A DNA stretch of 64,000 bases from Heterobilharzia americana (GCA_944470555.2 OX104130.1:54283491-54347490); one strand, 5' to 3'. Shown: positions 24,700-36,570, counted from the first letter of the stretch. The notes: generated by a model not told the origin, from the letters alone. A program made the numbers and translations.

Positions 24700-24995
24700 A
24701 TCAAATCTGGTGTTGGAAAAAACATTTACCAGTGGCGTTGAATGATAGTAGCACTACATCACAAATAGAAAGAAGTTGGAAAATGCGGATCAGCGGGCTA
24801 CTATATGTTGACTGGATGATAACGTGCTTGCCACGATCCTTGACAGTCACTGGTTTGGCGTTTAGTAGTGTCATGGGTGCTGTGGAGTTCCAAATACAAA
24901 CGGAACAGCTTTCTATTGCTCACAGTTTTTCGGTAGTTTTCCACCTGATTTTAGTCCCCGATGGTTACCAGCTTGCGAAACTCCTAATAGGAATA
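24700..24995 (+). repeat. Family 2 hammerhead SINE, degenerate long copy
   Basis: Leader AGAAGTTGGAAAATG (24771), tRNA-like head TGACTGGATGATAACGTGCTT (24808-24828), then a ribozyme relic GGAGTTCCAAATACAAACGG (24882-24901) lacking the GAAA core, and the 3' segment ending CCCCGATGG. No cleavage expected. Confidence 0.6.
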
Positions 24996-25429
24996 CTCTG
25001 ATCAAGTGGGACATTACAGTGAATGACTATGCAATCACTGGATCAAGAGGTTCATCGGGATTGATCGATTTCAAGGTTGTATTTATCGTGAAGTAATATC
25101 ATTTGGAGAACCATAGAGAAACAGGGAACAATAGACAGCTATTTTCGCATGGTATGTGAACTTTCAACGGTCACCAGGAAATTCATCTACATCCTGATTA
25201 GAAATGATTCTTATCTGCATAATAGTGTAATTATTTGTCACAGCTTTTAAAATGATTGAAAAAACTGGTAAAAGTACTGTTTTTGGAGATTGAATGCATA
25301 GGCGAAAATCTGGACTGATCGGTTAGTTTATGAAACTTTTCCGCGCAATATTTCTAATTAATTGACAGCTTATGCATCTCCGTCATTGATTAGATCGAAT
25401 TGATCGGCCACTATTGATACTACCAGAAA

Positions 25430-26005
25430 TTGAGAGTCTGAGGAAGATACTGTGTAGTGTGATCTCAGCTGGTTTTAGTGAGTTGTGATAATAGAGCGAT
25501 TTAGTCCGTGCAGATAGAGAAGGAGGTATGCATTTAACGAAGGAAGGTGGAAGACTCCTTGAGGGCTTTACCAAAGAGAATAGAACATAAAACATGATTC
25601 CGAAGGGAAGAAAGGATCAAAGATTCAAAAGATGACCAGTAGGGCACATAGATCTGTGTACATATGGGTCAGAAACATGTTGTTTTTGTGGTATCTCGGC
25701 AATCGCTTCTGAGTGCGCACCAGATGTAAAGACATCGCTCATGGGGTTTGGAGGTCTGAGACGCGACAAGTATAGTCAGTGAACCTGTGTGATAGCAATG
25801 ATCTTACGGCTTCGGCGTGAAAATGAAGTCTGGTGCCAAGCAGTAGCAAAGTCAGGGAGAACAATACAGAGAAGTGAACCGAAGAGAGGAGGGAAAAGAG
25901 AAGTTTTAGTAAGGCACTACCCCAGTTGTTTTCGGGTGACTGGGAGAGAATATTCCGAGGCAAATCCTGGATGGTTCTATCAGTGCGCTCCAATAAACTA
26001 GTACT
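25430..26005 (-). repeat. Dispersed 0.5 kb repeat, unknown family, copy 2
   Basis: Inverted relative to copy 1 at 22190-22700. The plus strand here holds a 70-codon frame (25789-26001) whose middle (ENEVWCQAVAK..RT.QRSE..R.KRE.LVRHYPSC) aligns with a minus frame of copy 1 (KNEVLYQKIAK..RTVRRSE..RSKRKEILIKHHPSC). The flanks differ, so these are separate insertions rather than one inverted duplication. Confidence 0.6.
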
Positions 26006-27924
26006 TTATAGAATTACTTTGGAATTATATGACTCTTCTGGACTGCGAAACTGCTGTGAATTCGTGCACTTATCTGGCTGTCTTAAAATATTTGAAGAAA
26101 ACTTTCCTGAAGGAACTGATAATTATTCCCACACTATAACCTCAAGTTTCGAAGTGTGTCATAATTTCATTCCGATGCATTTACCCTACTGTTAGTCATT
26201 TTAAGAGACAGTAATATCTCCAAGTCTTTTGAAGAAGAAATTACTAGAATATACTCACACATTTTAAGTGTCAATTAAAATGAATCGGATAAAGCTTGGT
26301 TACTGATTGTATATAGGATAAATTAACATTAATCGACTTAAACTACTCAATACATGAAAAGGTAGCCTGTCAAATAAAATATTTCGATCAATGAAACCAC
26401 TTGTTGGAGAACAGTCAGTACGCTTTATTCCTTACACTATGCTTTCGAAACACTTTTCACTTACATATCAACAAAGTGAATAACTGAGAAACTGAAACAA
26501 TTTGGATTTCCTGGAAGTCTCATTAGGTTTTGCGATTATATCAATTACAGCTAACTCTTAGATGAAGGAGTGATATAGTTAAAATAATCGATACGATTCC
26601 GTTAGCGCTGAGCAACCAGAACTTGATAGCTACACTGATTACCGTCTGATAATCAACGCATACACCTACTTCATTTCTACAGATGGATTGTCATGGTTTC
26701 AATAACTTAGTGTTAAACTGTCTGAATTCAGCGATAAATTAGGCAGGTTACAATGTTTCCGGTAACATAATTTCCCAGAACAGCAATTAAAATAACCTGA
26801 ACAAGAAATATTCTTTTCAATGAATTTTCATCAGGTTTTACAACTTAAAAATGGAATTGTACAGTGTACAATGGTCAATTTTGTGGAGAATGAATTTCCA
26901 AAAGGGAGCATGAGTTAGAACTGTAAGGCAGTTGACTTCTCACTCAAGACTGTTTATTAGAAATGTCATACAATGAAGGGATAGTATCATCTACTGGATA
27001 ACGTTTTGGACACAATTTATTGTCTATATTCAAACCAGGTCACTCCACAACTTTGAGACAAAGTCTATAAAGTCCTAATTCTCTCTCCTTCTTTGTGATT
27101 ACAAAGGTAATAGAATTTTCCATATATCTTGCACAGGTGCAGAATCATACCTGTTAGTGCATGTATTTGGTGTTGATTCGATAAACAAAGATTCGGTTAT
27201 GAATATTTCTCCCCACCCACCCGTTAGTCTTTAGCACTGTCGCTCCATTGTGTAATTCTGTGTAATTGCGTGCAGAGCAATAGCCACGCTTTTTTCTGGA
27301 TTTCTTATCCTATTAGAATCTGCTAATCTTGATTTAACCAAGTTTCGAGCTCTTTTATTCTAATTGGCCCTGGTCGACTACTTTAATCTATGTATTTGAC
27401 CTCTCAATCATTGCAAGCAATCTTGTAAACTAGATTACTTTGCCTAATTGGATCTATAGGATCTTTTAACCTAAAAAGCTTATTTCTAAGCACGTTAGTC
27501 GGTTTTTAATGCCGCTTTAATCCCAGCATTATTGAGAATTCTTCGTAATGCATCTGAGGTGACTTCTTTGTATGGTAACATAGCAGAGGCTTTGAATTCT
27601 TCCTCAGCCCTGTTACCATTATTACTATAAGTAGTAGTTGTGGAGTTACCTAATATGAATAATAAATCGTGTCTGAAACGTTATCCAGTAAATGACACTG
27701 TCTCACTTCGTAACATTTCTAACATACAGACTAAAATGGAATTACAATTTACCACAGTGTCCAAGTTTTACTCTTATATTCATGAAACAGATTCCTCGTT
27801 TTAAATTTTTTGATATTAGGATGACACACGAGAATGAAGAATATCATAGTAGAAGACAAGATAACAAGGGAAAAAGGTGGAACTAGCCTTCAGTCTGCTG
27901 AAGATCAAATGAAGAATAATGTCT
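26006..27924. other. Non-coding, no feature recognised
   Basis: AT-rich DNA. No supported frame, SINE or retroelement fragment was found. Confidence 0.45.
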
Positions 27925-28510
27925 GAACACTTTCCTTAAGAAAGAGAAGTTCAGGTTGGGTCGATCTCATTGCCACAGCCCCAACTATTGTGAGTTGGCT
28001 TTGACAAGCTACACAAGGCGTGGTTTTTTATGTACGATGTTTGCCATTCAAAGCTCTGTTAGCATCTCTGAAATGTCTATGTCTATGCGGTTGTCTAAGA
28101 TAAAAAAATTTACCGCTTTCAATTCACCTTTTCCATGCCAAGCTAGTAAGTGTCCTCGTGTCCAGAGGCGCGACTGCCGAATAGCATGCCCCATGTAACT
28201 TGTTCCGCAGGAACAGGCAATGTGTTGCATGCAAGATGAATAGTTGAAATTGGGTACTCCATCTTTTAGTCTTGAACTTGGCATTGGTCAACTACTGAAA
28301 TATGCGCAAAGATGACCCGAGTAAAAAGTTTTATTTACTGCTTTAGCTAGGCGTTGTGATTGGATGTCACTTGTAACGTCTCTTCAATTGCAGTGATAGA
28401 GGTGAAGGTTTCTTCTCTACTGTCAAGAATTTACATTTTTAATTACTGTAAGTGATATCCCCTTTGATGAACCTCTCGGGATATTCGTTTCCTTCTAGAT
28501 TGCAGAAACA
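27925..28510 (-). pseudogene. Penelope-like element remnant 1, GIY-YIG-like C-terminal part
   Basis: Minus-strand frames, with shifts and stops, read NEYPERFI (near 28485), then AKAVNKTFYSGHLCAYFSS, SRLKDGVPNFNY, ACSCGTSYMGHAIRQ (28284-28048 frame) and, near 27990, AVAMRSTQPELL. This order, linker NGYP.RFI, LKD.LP, C.C...Y.G...RQ and a final RKPEL-like block, is that of the region after the RT in Penelope-like elements, whose GIY-YIG nuclease cuts target DNA. Schistosomes are known to carry Penelope-like elements. The catalytic RT core is not seen. Old relic. Confidence 0.66.
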
Positions 28511-29440
28511 ACTGATAGATGACTGTCAAGCATCAACAATGATGTAGGAGCGTTTTCTAACTATGATGGCTTCAGTGGTTTTTAAAGGGTAAATTTGTAC
28601 ACTCGTAGGATTTTGAGATAGTGGCACATATTTGTTACTCAGAAGGATGATTTTGATGATGTTGTGTTTTCTGGCCTAGATGATTTAATCGTGAAGCGTT
28701 CTTTCTAGGCGACAGCATCAGAACAAACTTCAGAAAGAACTTGTAACAGGTAGCTCGTTATCTTGTCGACTGAAAAAATAGGCAATTCAAATATTCTTAA
28801 CCGATTAACGACTGTTAATGGTCACCTCATTGTGTTCTTATCACTTCATCCGGTTGTGCACAGATAGTAGTAATGTCCATTATTTCCTTTCTAAATGCAT
28901 GTTCGATAACTTGTCCGATTGGTTTGAAATAGAAGAAAAGAAAAAAAGAGTTAATAAGCTGTCGAGCACCCAGCAGTTAACGCGGAATGCCATAGTTCAG
29001 GAAATGACTTGGGTTTCATTTTGCCATTTGGTAAAGGCTTCATGAATGGTGTACACTCTAAATCTTTTCTTTTTATAAGAAGACATGTAAAATAACAGTA
29101 TTATTTTCAATTAAATCTCATAATATTTCACTTTAATATGCATAGCTTAAAGCGAATATGTGAACCAATCAAGATAATTTGTCATTCAAGGATAACAAGG
29201 ATGCTGATTGCGTACTTTCGAATAATAAAATTAGTGGTAATATAAGGCATAATAAAAATGCTGAGATTGAAGAGGTGTTCAGATAGACAAACAAAGTAGG
29301 CAAAGCTTGGAAAAGGATAATAAGGTCGCGTAATGCCAGGGGATGACTGCAGTGAATACGTAAAGTTTGAATGTGGATTTAGTTGTCATATGAAAAAAAG
29401 GGAAGAGTAATATATGAAAAACACCCCTAAGTAAAATAAT
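28511..29440. other. Non-coding, no feature recognised
   Basis: Between two Penelope-like relics. A 75-codon plus frame (28818-29045) has no recognised content. Some of this may be eroded RT from the relics, but I could not align it. Confidence 0.4.
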
Positions 29441-29990
29441 ACATTAAGTCTTTCCTGGCCAAGGTAGGGATAAATGAGGTACAAATTTCTTTTGAATACA
29501 GAGATTTCGATTGTCCATTCGAATTCTTATAGCTTCATTTGTTTGTAAAAGGCGAATCTGAACTCCACCGAAATGGTTCGGTGGGATACAGTAAGTCATT
29601 TTAAGCGCTTTCTTTTTTTTCCACTCTGAGACCACTCCCAACTAGATGCAATGAAATAGAGCTTCTTATAGATTTAATCCGTTCTTTTCACAGCCACAAA
29701 GGTAGGTGTTTGGTAATGCGTCGGTTAAGTTGTCTGGTCGTATGTCTGATTTAACTGTCTCCACCATAATAGTTAAATTAATAAGTGCACGCGAAAGTGA
29801 AAAAACTCTGTAACTTGTTGATCGTTTGAAATAAAACAATTCGTCGGCGATAGACGGAGATTAACCCCCTGTAATCTGTGGAATAGAATCTCACTAAGTG
29901 TATCCTATTCATTGGCAGCTCTACGAATAGTGATTTCTTTCGAATAGTTACTGCCTCAAGTCTTCTACGCACCCTATTCATACGCTCCTT
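29441..29990 (-). pseudogene. Penelope-like element remnant 2, GIY-YIG-like C-terminal part
   Basis: Minus strand, several frames. 29981-29900 reads RKKSLFVELPMN. 29750-29620 reads RHTTRQLNRRITKHLPLWL then KSIRSSISLHLVGSGL. 29610-29450 reads IPPNHFGGVQIRLL and LCIQKKFVPHLSLPWP. This is the colinear end of a Penelope-like protein (FV.LPF.., RTTRQL..RI..HLP.WL, IPPN, CVQK.FV..L.LPW). The terminal block is well kept, the middle has stops and the Cys cluster is lost. It is not colinear with remnant 1, so it is a separate insertion. Confidence 0.7.
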
Positions 29991-30500
29991 TATTTTTTAT
30001 AAAATTGTGAGAATAACCTATATAAGTTAATTAGTTTGAAATGGAAGTTTTAAATGATGCGAGCTATGGCAATTTAAACTCTAAAAACCTAAAGAAGAAC
30101 CAGTTCAATAACTTAATTTACGATGAATCTGAATTGTATAGACAATAAGACTTCAAAATCTCTTCCATTATCTAATGGACTGCAGAACGTTTTTTCATCT
30201 CGTTATCTTGAAAAAAAAGACATGATTTTCCATGCATGTTTTCGTCACAAGTTGAACTCATTATTGTTCTAGCTCAGGATTTTTTGGTTTCGTTGTGAGC
30301 ACGTTACCATGCAACTATCAGATTATAATCCAGTGGCCTACACTTTCCTACTTTTGTCAATTCGTTATGTAGTGCGATTATCATTCAATGCCACTGGTGA
30401 GTGTTTGTCTTCACACTTAATCCGGTTGACCCCTTAGGTTATGGCTTTTCTTTAAAACTCCTAAAAATCCATCATGAAGCACACTGCTTAAGAGCACTGA
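29991..30500. other. Non-coding; possible SINE scraps
   Basis: Mostly featureless. Near 30298-30320 the minus strand has an A-box-like string (TAGTTGCATGGTAACGTGC) typical of the family 2 head, but nothing else of the element is convincing. Confidence 0.35.
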
Positions 30501-30519
30501 ACAGTAATTCAGTTGGTCC

Positions 30520-30655
30520 TAGACTTTATCCAGTGCAAGGTAATAGAATTGCAATGTTGAAGGGTCGCAAACAAGGATGAAACAGCTACCATGATTTCCT
30601 TGATCTTTAATCATTCTGCAAACGATATCAGTTCATACAGTCAGTTGATTTCAAT
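30520..30655 (+). repeat. Family 2 SINE 3' part, degenerate ribozyme
   Basis: GAAGGGTCGC...AAGGATGAAACAGC (30558-30585) is an eroded hammerhead with GAAAC kept. It is followed by GATATCAGTTCAT, the family 2 3' segment, at 30625. Confidence 0.5.
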
Positions 30656-30889
30656 AAATCAGCAGTTACAAAATTGCGTTTTTTTGGAGACACTTTGCAA
30701 ATTTCTTTTGTTATTGTGAAGTTAATGCGGGATCGACATGAAACCGTGCAGCCTGAGAATACAACCAAGTTATAATCAGCTTAGGGAGAAAAGCCTACCA
30801 GTTTTTCTCATTAACTGTAGTCTTTTCCTAGAAGACGCAATTAACACTCTAGTACTACGGTTGAACATAGAAAATAATGGTGTAACTGT

Positions 30890-31000
30890 AAGTGTTGTGC
30901 TGTAAAGGAGTTGACCAGGAAGTTATCCAGGGTTCTCTAGTTTTCAGTATTCCCCTGGTTGATATCATCCATGATGAGATTTCTTTTGAAATAGATCGCT
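30890..31000 (+). repeat. Family 2 SINE 3' scrap
   Basis: AAAGGAGTTGACCAGGAAG is a far-eroded ribozyme strand; GGTTGATATCATCCATGATGA (30957-30977) is the clear family 2 3' segment. No catalytic core remains. Confidence 0.45.
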
Positions 31001-32460
31001 TCCCTCATATACATCTCACTTGGTGTTTGATGATTTTCTTAAATAAATGAAGCTGCATTCAACAGTGGTCATCAAGTCGACATTAGGAATGACTGATCAA
31101 AAAACCATTACTTTAACCTTCTACCCAACATAAGCTAACGATATTCCAGAACCAAGAGTGTTCATCCTGAAGTGATTTCGTGAGGTATTTACACTTTAAG
31201 TTGAGTGAGGTAAATGGATAGGAGTTAAACAATGAGTAAAAATATTAGATTCTGGTGGTTATAATCACTGAAGAAATCACTACCATCCTGTCTCGATTCT
31301 CATCTAGCACTAAATTTCCCAGCCACTGAACAAAAGTATTCTGTAGACAACCCACATGAAGCACAAATGCCAAGGAAGTAGATATAGGTTCCACTTGACA
31401 TAAGAGATAACCATAGTTTAACATATGTGAAAGTTATTTGTTCCACTGTTCTGTCTATTGTTACTAATGAGACTATATGGAAAACCCATAGCTTTGTAGG
31501 CTGATGTTACTGATACTGGACGATAACTGAAGATGAAGTGGAAACCTGAGTTTGAGAAGAATTCGAGTTAGTGGCCAACGTGTAACCGGCTTGGCTTTTT
31601 ACCAACTAAACCAAAAGACTAAAGATACTAAATATGTCTTAACTTCAGTCACCAAAGGTTTTGGTTGGCCACCAATTAAATGCTTGATACACCACTTCAC
31701 TTTAAAATCTTCTCATCGCTGATCCATACTGAGGTTAATCAGACAGGAAGAGCAAATTATTGATTATCAGTGAACCTGCCTTAAACCATGGAGATTATTA
31801 TTATTAGTCCTAGCAATACTACCTCATTTCACTATAAGGAATCAAGTGACTACATGGAATTCAGGATCCCACACACTATTAAAATAATCAATCGTTCTCG
31901 AATCTTTTTAAATGAATAAGCTGTTAAAATATTACTTTCGTTTATTTAACAAGCCAAACTACTAATATAAGTAGTATGAGAAGGGAATTTGTTATTTATG
32001 CCCAACAAGACTTATGTTATGATTATCAAATGCAAACATATTAACAATTGGTCACATTGATATTCAAGATAAGTTAGTGAGGTCTATAATTAATCTTATG
32101 GTAACGGAATGTTTTAGAACAGAAGGGGTAATGCGGAAACTATAAGTCGGAAGAAATATCAGCTATAAACAAGGCAATTTATTCTAAAACGGTAAACATT
32201 AGAAGAAAAATGGAATGGAAATATTATTTCTTGATACTAGTGAATTACGGTTGTCATGGTGGATTGAACTGCTCGATCCCGGTTAACTGCTATCCAAATG
32301 CCTCAATACTCACTGAATGTTCACTGTGTTATAGTTTACTTGGTGACATATGATGCGATTCAGGAAACGCATTCTGTTTCGAACAATTCTATGTGGTACA
32401 ACAACAGGAGACTACAAGTATCAATGAATAACAACTGGTACATGTTGTGCAGGAGATGAC
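31001..32460. other. Non-coding, no feature recognised
   Basis: AT-rich DNA without supported frames or repeats. Confidence 0.45.
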
Positions 32461-32462
32461 TT

Positions 32463-32640
32463 TCTTGACTTAGTGACCTAGTGAATAACACTTTGGTGTT
32501 TGAGACGACGGGTACCGTGTTGAAGTCTTGGTAAGAAAACCATCAGTCACTGGGGTGCAGGTACACTTAATGGTGAGTCCCGAATGGGACGAAACGCATA
32601 CCATGAGACCCACTACTAGCCACCAAATAAACTATAACGA
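32463..32640 (+). repeat. Family 1 hammerhead SINE, moderately kept
   Basis: A-box-like TTAGTGACCTAGTGAATAAC (32470-32489), degenerate B box, CACTGGGGTGCAGGTACA, then the ribozyme: ATGGTGAG where CTGATGAG is expected (32570-32577), an intact stem II (GTCCC/GGGAC around GAAT) and GAAACGC (32591-32597). Two core substitutions in the first strand predict loss of cleavage. Confidence 0.68.
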
Positions 32641-32844
32641 AATGAAAATGCTTTCCAGATCATCGTCGCATCGATTAGTTAAGTATAAAACAATCTAGAC
32701 AATCTAGTACTCAATATTGTTTACCTTTAAGGTTCTTAAACACTGTAACTGGAACTGAATCTATGAGAATTAATTATAACTAATGGTATCGAATTGTGAC
32801 TGAATTTTAAATCTATAGAATTTAGAAGACGTGAACTGTTGGGC

Positions 32845-32910
32845 TACAACTAATTGGCTGAATGACAACGTGCTTAGTGCCGGAAACGGTCTTGACCCTT
32901 ATAGATTATC
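32845..32910 (+). repeat. Family 2 SINE head only
   Basis: AATTGGCTGAATGACAACGTG (32850-32870) matches the family 2 A-box region, and GGAAACGGTCTTGACCC resembles the segment to the B box. The rest is missing or eroded. Confidence 0.4.
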
Positions 32911-33840
32911 AGGCTAGGAATGTTGATTAGACCTAACCTAAGATAAAATATCAGACCAGAACACCATGGTATTAAAAATTTCTTGAGATGATGACATTAT
33001 TTTATGAAATATGCCTTGACAACTAGCTGTTAAGACTGTTTTTAGACATCAAAGTGTGCACAGGGATTTCTCAAAGCGAGATAACAAATTGCTTACTTAA
33101 ATAACAAGAATGGTTAGAAACCATATACACAGATCTACAGGTTTTAGAGACAAATCACAGTGACCTGAGTGCTCAACGGTTATGCTTGAAGTTCTGACTT
33201 TAGCTTATTATCCCAATAAATTTATCCAACAGGATGAAATCTTCTCGATCACTGTAGTATAGTTAGCTGACCTTAATGAAGAGCAGCTCAACGATCCTCC
33301 CTGAAGACGCAATCTATTTACGTCATATTTCTAAAATTTATCTGGTCTACAGATGCTCAAAAGTTTGCGATAGAAAAAAAGTGTAGAACGTATTGATGAA
33401 ACAGAGAGATAGGGTATGGATGGATACAAAATATATTACAAATATGGATTCAAAATCACATCTTAAGACCGAATGACTTAAGGGTTCAACCATGTACTTC
33501 CAGCTAGACCATAGCATTGTGAAACGGCACCGAATACTAAATATCTCTAGAGTAGGCTCTGTCAAGAAGGAGAAATTTATTGTGAGTTTATACGTGCAAT
33601 GACAAGTGCGTTGGTAGCTTTTAACTTGGAGATGGCTACATGAATGTTTGGTAACTTAGCCAAATTCTCAGATATCCTGGCACGTAAACACAAATATAGG
33701 GTACAACAATAGTAAAGCATTAAAAGTTTATGATGGCACGAAATTCTAAAAGTTATTGTCAACTATTTCAGTTAATATACAATGCAACATAAAATTAATA
33801 ACTCTTCAGTGAACAATTAATGCAAATGATCCACAACTAC
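32911..33840. other. Non-coding, no feature recognised
   Basis: AT-rich DNA. Minus frames of 72 and 61 codons (33347-33565, 33577-33762) show no known domain and are not called. Confidence 0.45.
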
Positions 33841-33844
33841 AGAG

Positions 33845-34035
33845 GCTTACCATAGCTTGAATAGCTCAATGGTGACATCTCTGACTTTAGGACTGGGTAA
33901 CATGGGTTTGAATCCCTCAGGGTTGGATATGAACCCTACTGACGAATCCTAACAAATACGGGACATAGGTTTTATGCTTCCTACTGACTGTCTCTAACAG
34001 TCTGACATCAATCATAGTAAACTGTAGTGGTAGAT
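33845..34035 (+). repeat. Hammerhead SINE, degenerate, good B box
   Basis: A-box-like ATAGCTCAATGGTGACATC (33861-33879), B-box GGGTTTGAATCCC (33904-33916), then CTACTGACGAATCC (33938 on), where the core CTGACGA is intact but followed by A instead of G, and an eroded second strand (GGGACATAGG, no GAAA). Ends with the family 2-like GACATCAATCATAGT. Confidence 0.65.
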
Positions 34036-34640
34036 TTCACAGCTTGACGGTTACATTGAAAATGGTCGATAGAATTTTGTAAACACTTAGGACTTGACAA
34101 CATAAAAATAGTTAATCTCCAGTGGTCATAGAAGGTTAATTGAGATGCAAAACAAATTATTTACGGTAATAGCAGAACTTTATAGAATATTTCTTTTGCT
34201 TTTAAACCCTTGTTGTCTAACGTAATATGATTTTCTTCTACTGGTAGTGCTTACCATGTTATTTTGTTTTCGTAGTCACGGATCATTGATCATTTAGGTT
34301 CATTACAAAATAGTTTTGTTGTTCGGATAAATGAAACAGTACTAAAAAAATTCACTAAATACATGAAACTGAGTGTATCGTAATGAATATGAACCACTTA
34401 GCACGTGTTACTTACGTTTATTTCACTCTATGGTTCTAGGCAGCCAGGTAATAAGTTGATCAAAAGTATATGTTCATGGTGAGAAGAGAAAGAGATGAAA
34501 AGTAACGTGGAACATTGCACACATGTGAACTTCTTCAAGTTACTACATTTCTCATCAGCATGCAAATAACAAGTGGATATTGAAGAATGCTTTTAAAGCA
34601 GACAGCAGTGTACATGAAGAGAGAGAAGCTTTATATGAGG
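34036..34640. other. Non-coding, no feature recognised
   Basis: AT-rich DNA without supported features. Confidence 0.45.
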
Positions 34641-34644
34641 GTTA

Positions 34645-35085
34645 CTGAAAATGTTATAGAGCGATTGCTTTTAAAACAATGTGACTGATTTTCCATCATC
34701 TCTTTAAGAGTCTCAAACCACTGGCTCTTAACATTTCGATAACTTTAGCCAGCAATCTACACCTCCCTATACGACTCACTTCAACAGTAACAGACTACAT
34801 GGAATGATGGAACGTCTTGATCTGTTCACCCTTAACCATCTTCCACCCCATTTCTACATCGGTAAATATTACACATCAAACTCCCTATGCATGTACAACA
34901 CATTTTTAAGCCACCACATTCTTTTGACACATAATATGATCGACTAACTTGCCTTTCTTCGTCAGTACCATACAACGAACCTCACCATTGTTCAGATGGT
35001 GATTCCATACCACATAAGCAATCCTGAGAAGACGTCTGCAGCAAAAAGTCTATTAGAATAAATGACAGATATTAACGTATGTAAA
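34645..35085 (-). pseudogene. Remnant of the second non-LTR RT family, C-terminal tail
   Basis: The minus strand from 35050 down reads LRIAYVVWNHHLNNGEVRCM, then KKGKLVDHIM, DVEMGWKMVKGEQIKTFHHS and IGRCRLLA, with stops between blocks. The pattern (LR.I..V.W.H...N.EVR.M, KGK.., GWK.VKG.Q.KT.H.S.., GRCRL) is the segment that should follow FDHR.L in the relic at 4130-4570, so the two relics overlap only partly and belong to one family. RT catalytic motifs are not present. Confidence 0.6.
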
Positions 35086-35367
35086 AACACCTCATCAACA
35101 AACTAATCATATGACCACAAATGTTCCAATATATCAAATCAGTCAAACTAGCGTTACAGTTTTAGACAAAAAGTAGAGGTAAGCAATGTTCAGAGTTACT
35201 AGTTTGATCTAAAGTTCATTCAGATAAGGTGAACTGTTGTGGAATAATGCCCAAAGTATCAAAAGAGACTAATATATTGCCGCCAAAATGCTGTGTGGTG
35301 AAATGTAAGTGGAGTCAAATTCATTTTTTGAGATGCCTTCATGTAACTATGCATTAATTTTTTAAAA

Positions 35368-35765
35368 TTTTTTTGTGCTTCGAAGTTTCTTTGGCGATCG
35401 GATTGGTTTTAAGGGGTAGGGTTGCTAGCTGTATTCCCAGCCTTCCCTCTTTATCAGGGCTTAGAACCGGTGAGGAACGAACCAACCAACAACCCAATCG
35501 CTCAACAAATATGTGGAAGGAGAAAGTGTAAATGGATTGGACACACACTGAGAAGACATTTCGGGGACATCACACGCCAGGCCCCCGAGTGGAACCGACA
35601 TTGTAGACGACGAGGGTGACACGGAGGAGGTTATGTGAGGGAGAAATGAAAGCTTATTGGCAGTAGTGGAGCCAGGTTCAAAAGACTGAAGAGAACAGAG
35701 TGAGATGGCGACGTGCTACTGAAGCTCCATGTTCCACTAGGAACCCAAAAGACAAATAATAATAA
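35368..35765 (+). mobile_element. RTE-like element E with inverted 5' end
   Basis: 35482-35765 is the 3' end of the RTE-like family in plus: QQICGRRKCKWIGHTLRR, the GAGCCAGGTTCAAAAG block, and the ending AAAAGACAAATAATAATAATA. Directly left, 35371-35482 matches the extreme 5' leader in minus (TGTGCTTCGAAGTTTCTTTG... GGGTAGGGTTGCTAGC... GCTTAGAACCGG), with the 5' terminus at the junction. This is the layout expected from twin priming: an inverted 5' cDNA joined to a truncated 3' cDNA. Not coding. Confidence 0.82.
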
Positions 35766-36230
35766 TAACTGTGCATTTAAAGCCCTTACTGAAAAAGTGT
35801 GATCTAATGACTTGATGGAAGCGCCTACCAAAAAGCAAAGGATGCTATTCATGTTACTATGTTTTATTCTTATCCTTATCTTAACTGACAGCTAATTGCT
35901 ACTTTCAGTCTGTTCATATAAGTCTTCATGACTGATCAAATGGTGACTTTCGTTAAGCTGCCATTCAGTTTTAAGTGACATACAGTTTAAACTAGTCTTC
36001 ATCATAGGTGATACTTACTTCCAGATCAAACGACACATAGATTAAGTTATGACTGTAGAAAGCCAAGTCATTACCGAGTGTCGTATCCCATCTAGCCATG
36101 CACAAGCTAACCGTGAATTACCTTGAATAACTTTCTCACCTTTAAGCTTATCTGCGGACCCTGATGGGATGCAACAGTAAAGTCACAACTAAATTTCTAT
36201 TAAACCTCCAATTTAAGTTACAGTCCAGTC
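35766..36230. other. Non-coding, no feature recognised
   Basis: AT-rich flank between element E and the next SINE. Confidence 0.45.
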
Positions 36231-36239
36231 TTCATTAGT

Positions 36240-36570
36240 GACGTGTTTCTGGTTGAGATTTCCCAAAGTTCCAGTAAGAAGTCATGACCGCTGGGTCAAA
36301 TTCAGTCGGACGTGAGGACAAGTACTCAGAGATAGTGTCGTGAACCGAAAAAAACGTGGATTATTAAATTTCGACCTAGTAACTAACGTGCTTACTGTGG
36401 GGACTGAAGGTCTCAGGTCCGAATTCTGATAAAGTCATGGTGTTCACTCATGAGGAGTCTCATACTAGGAGGGAAAAGTTGTCAACCGCTCTCCAGTATT
36501 CACGTGTTTTTTAACTGATGTCAATCCATAACGAATACCAACCTAAATTTAGATTCTCAGTTTGATGGTA
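36240..36570 (+). repeat. Family 2 hammerhead SINE, long degenerate copy
   Basis: The same leader as at 7010 is recognisable (CCAGTAAGAAGTCATGACC, 36270). The head GACCTAGTAACTAACGTGC (36379) precedes ATGAGGAGTCTCATACTAGG (36453-36472), where stem II is present but GAAA reads GAGGGAAAAG. The 3' segment is AACTGATGTCAATCCATAA (36513 on). Cleavage not expected. Confidence 0.66.
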
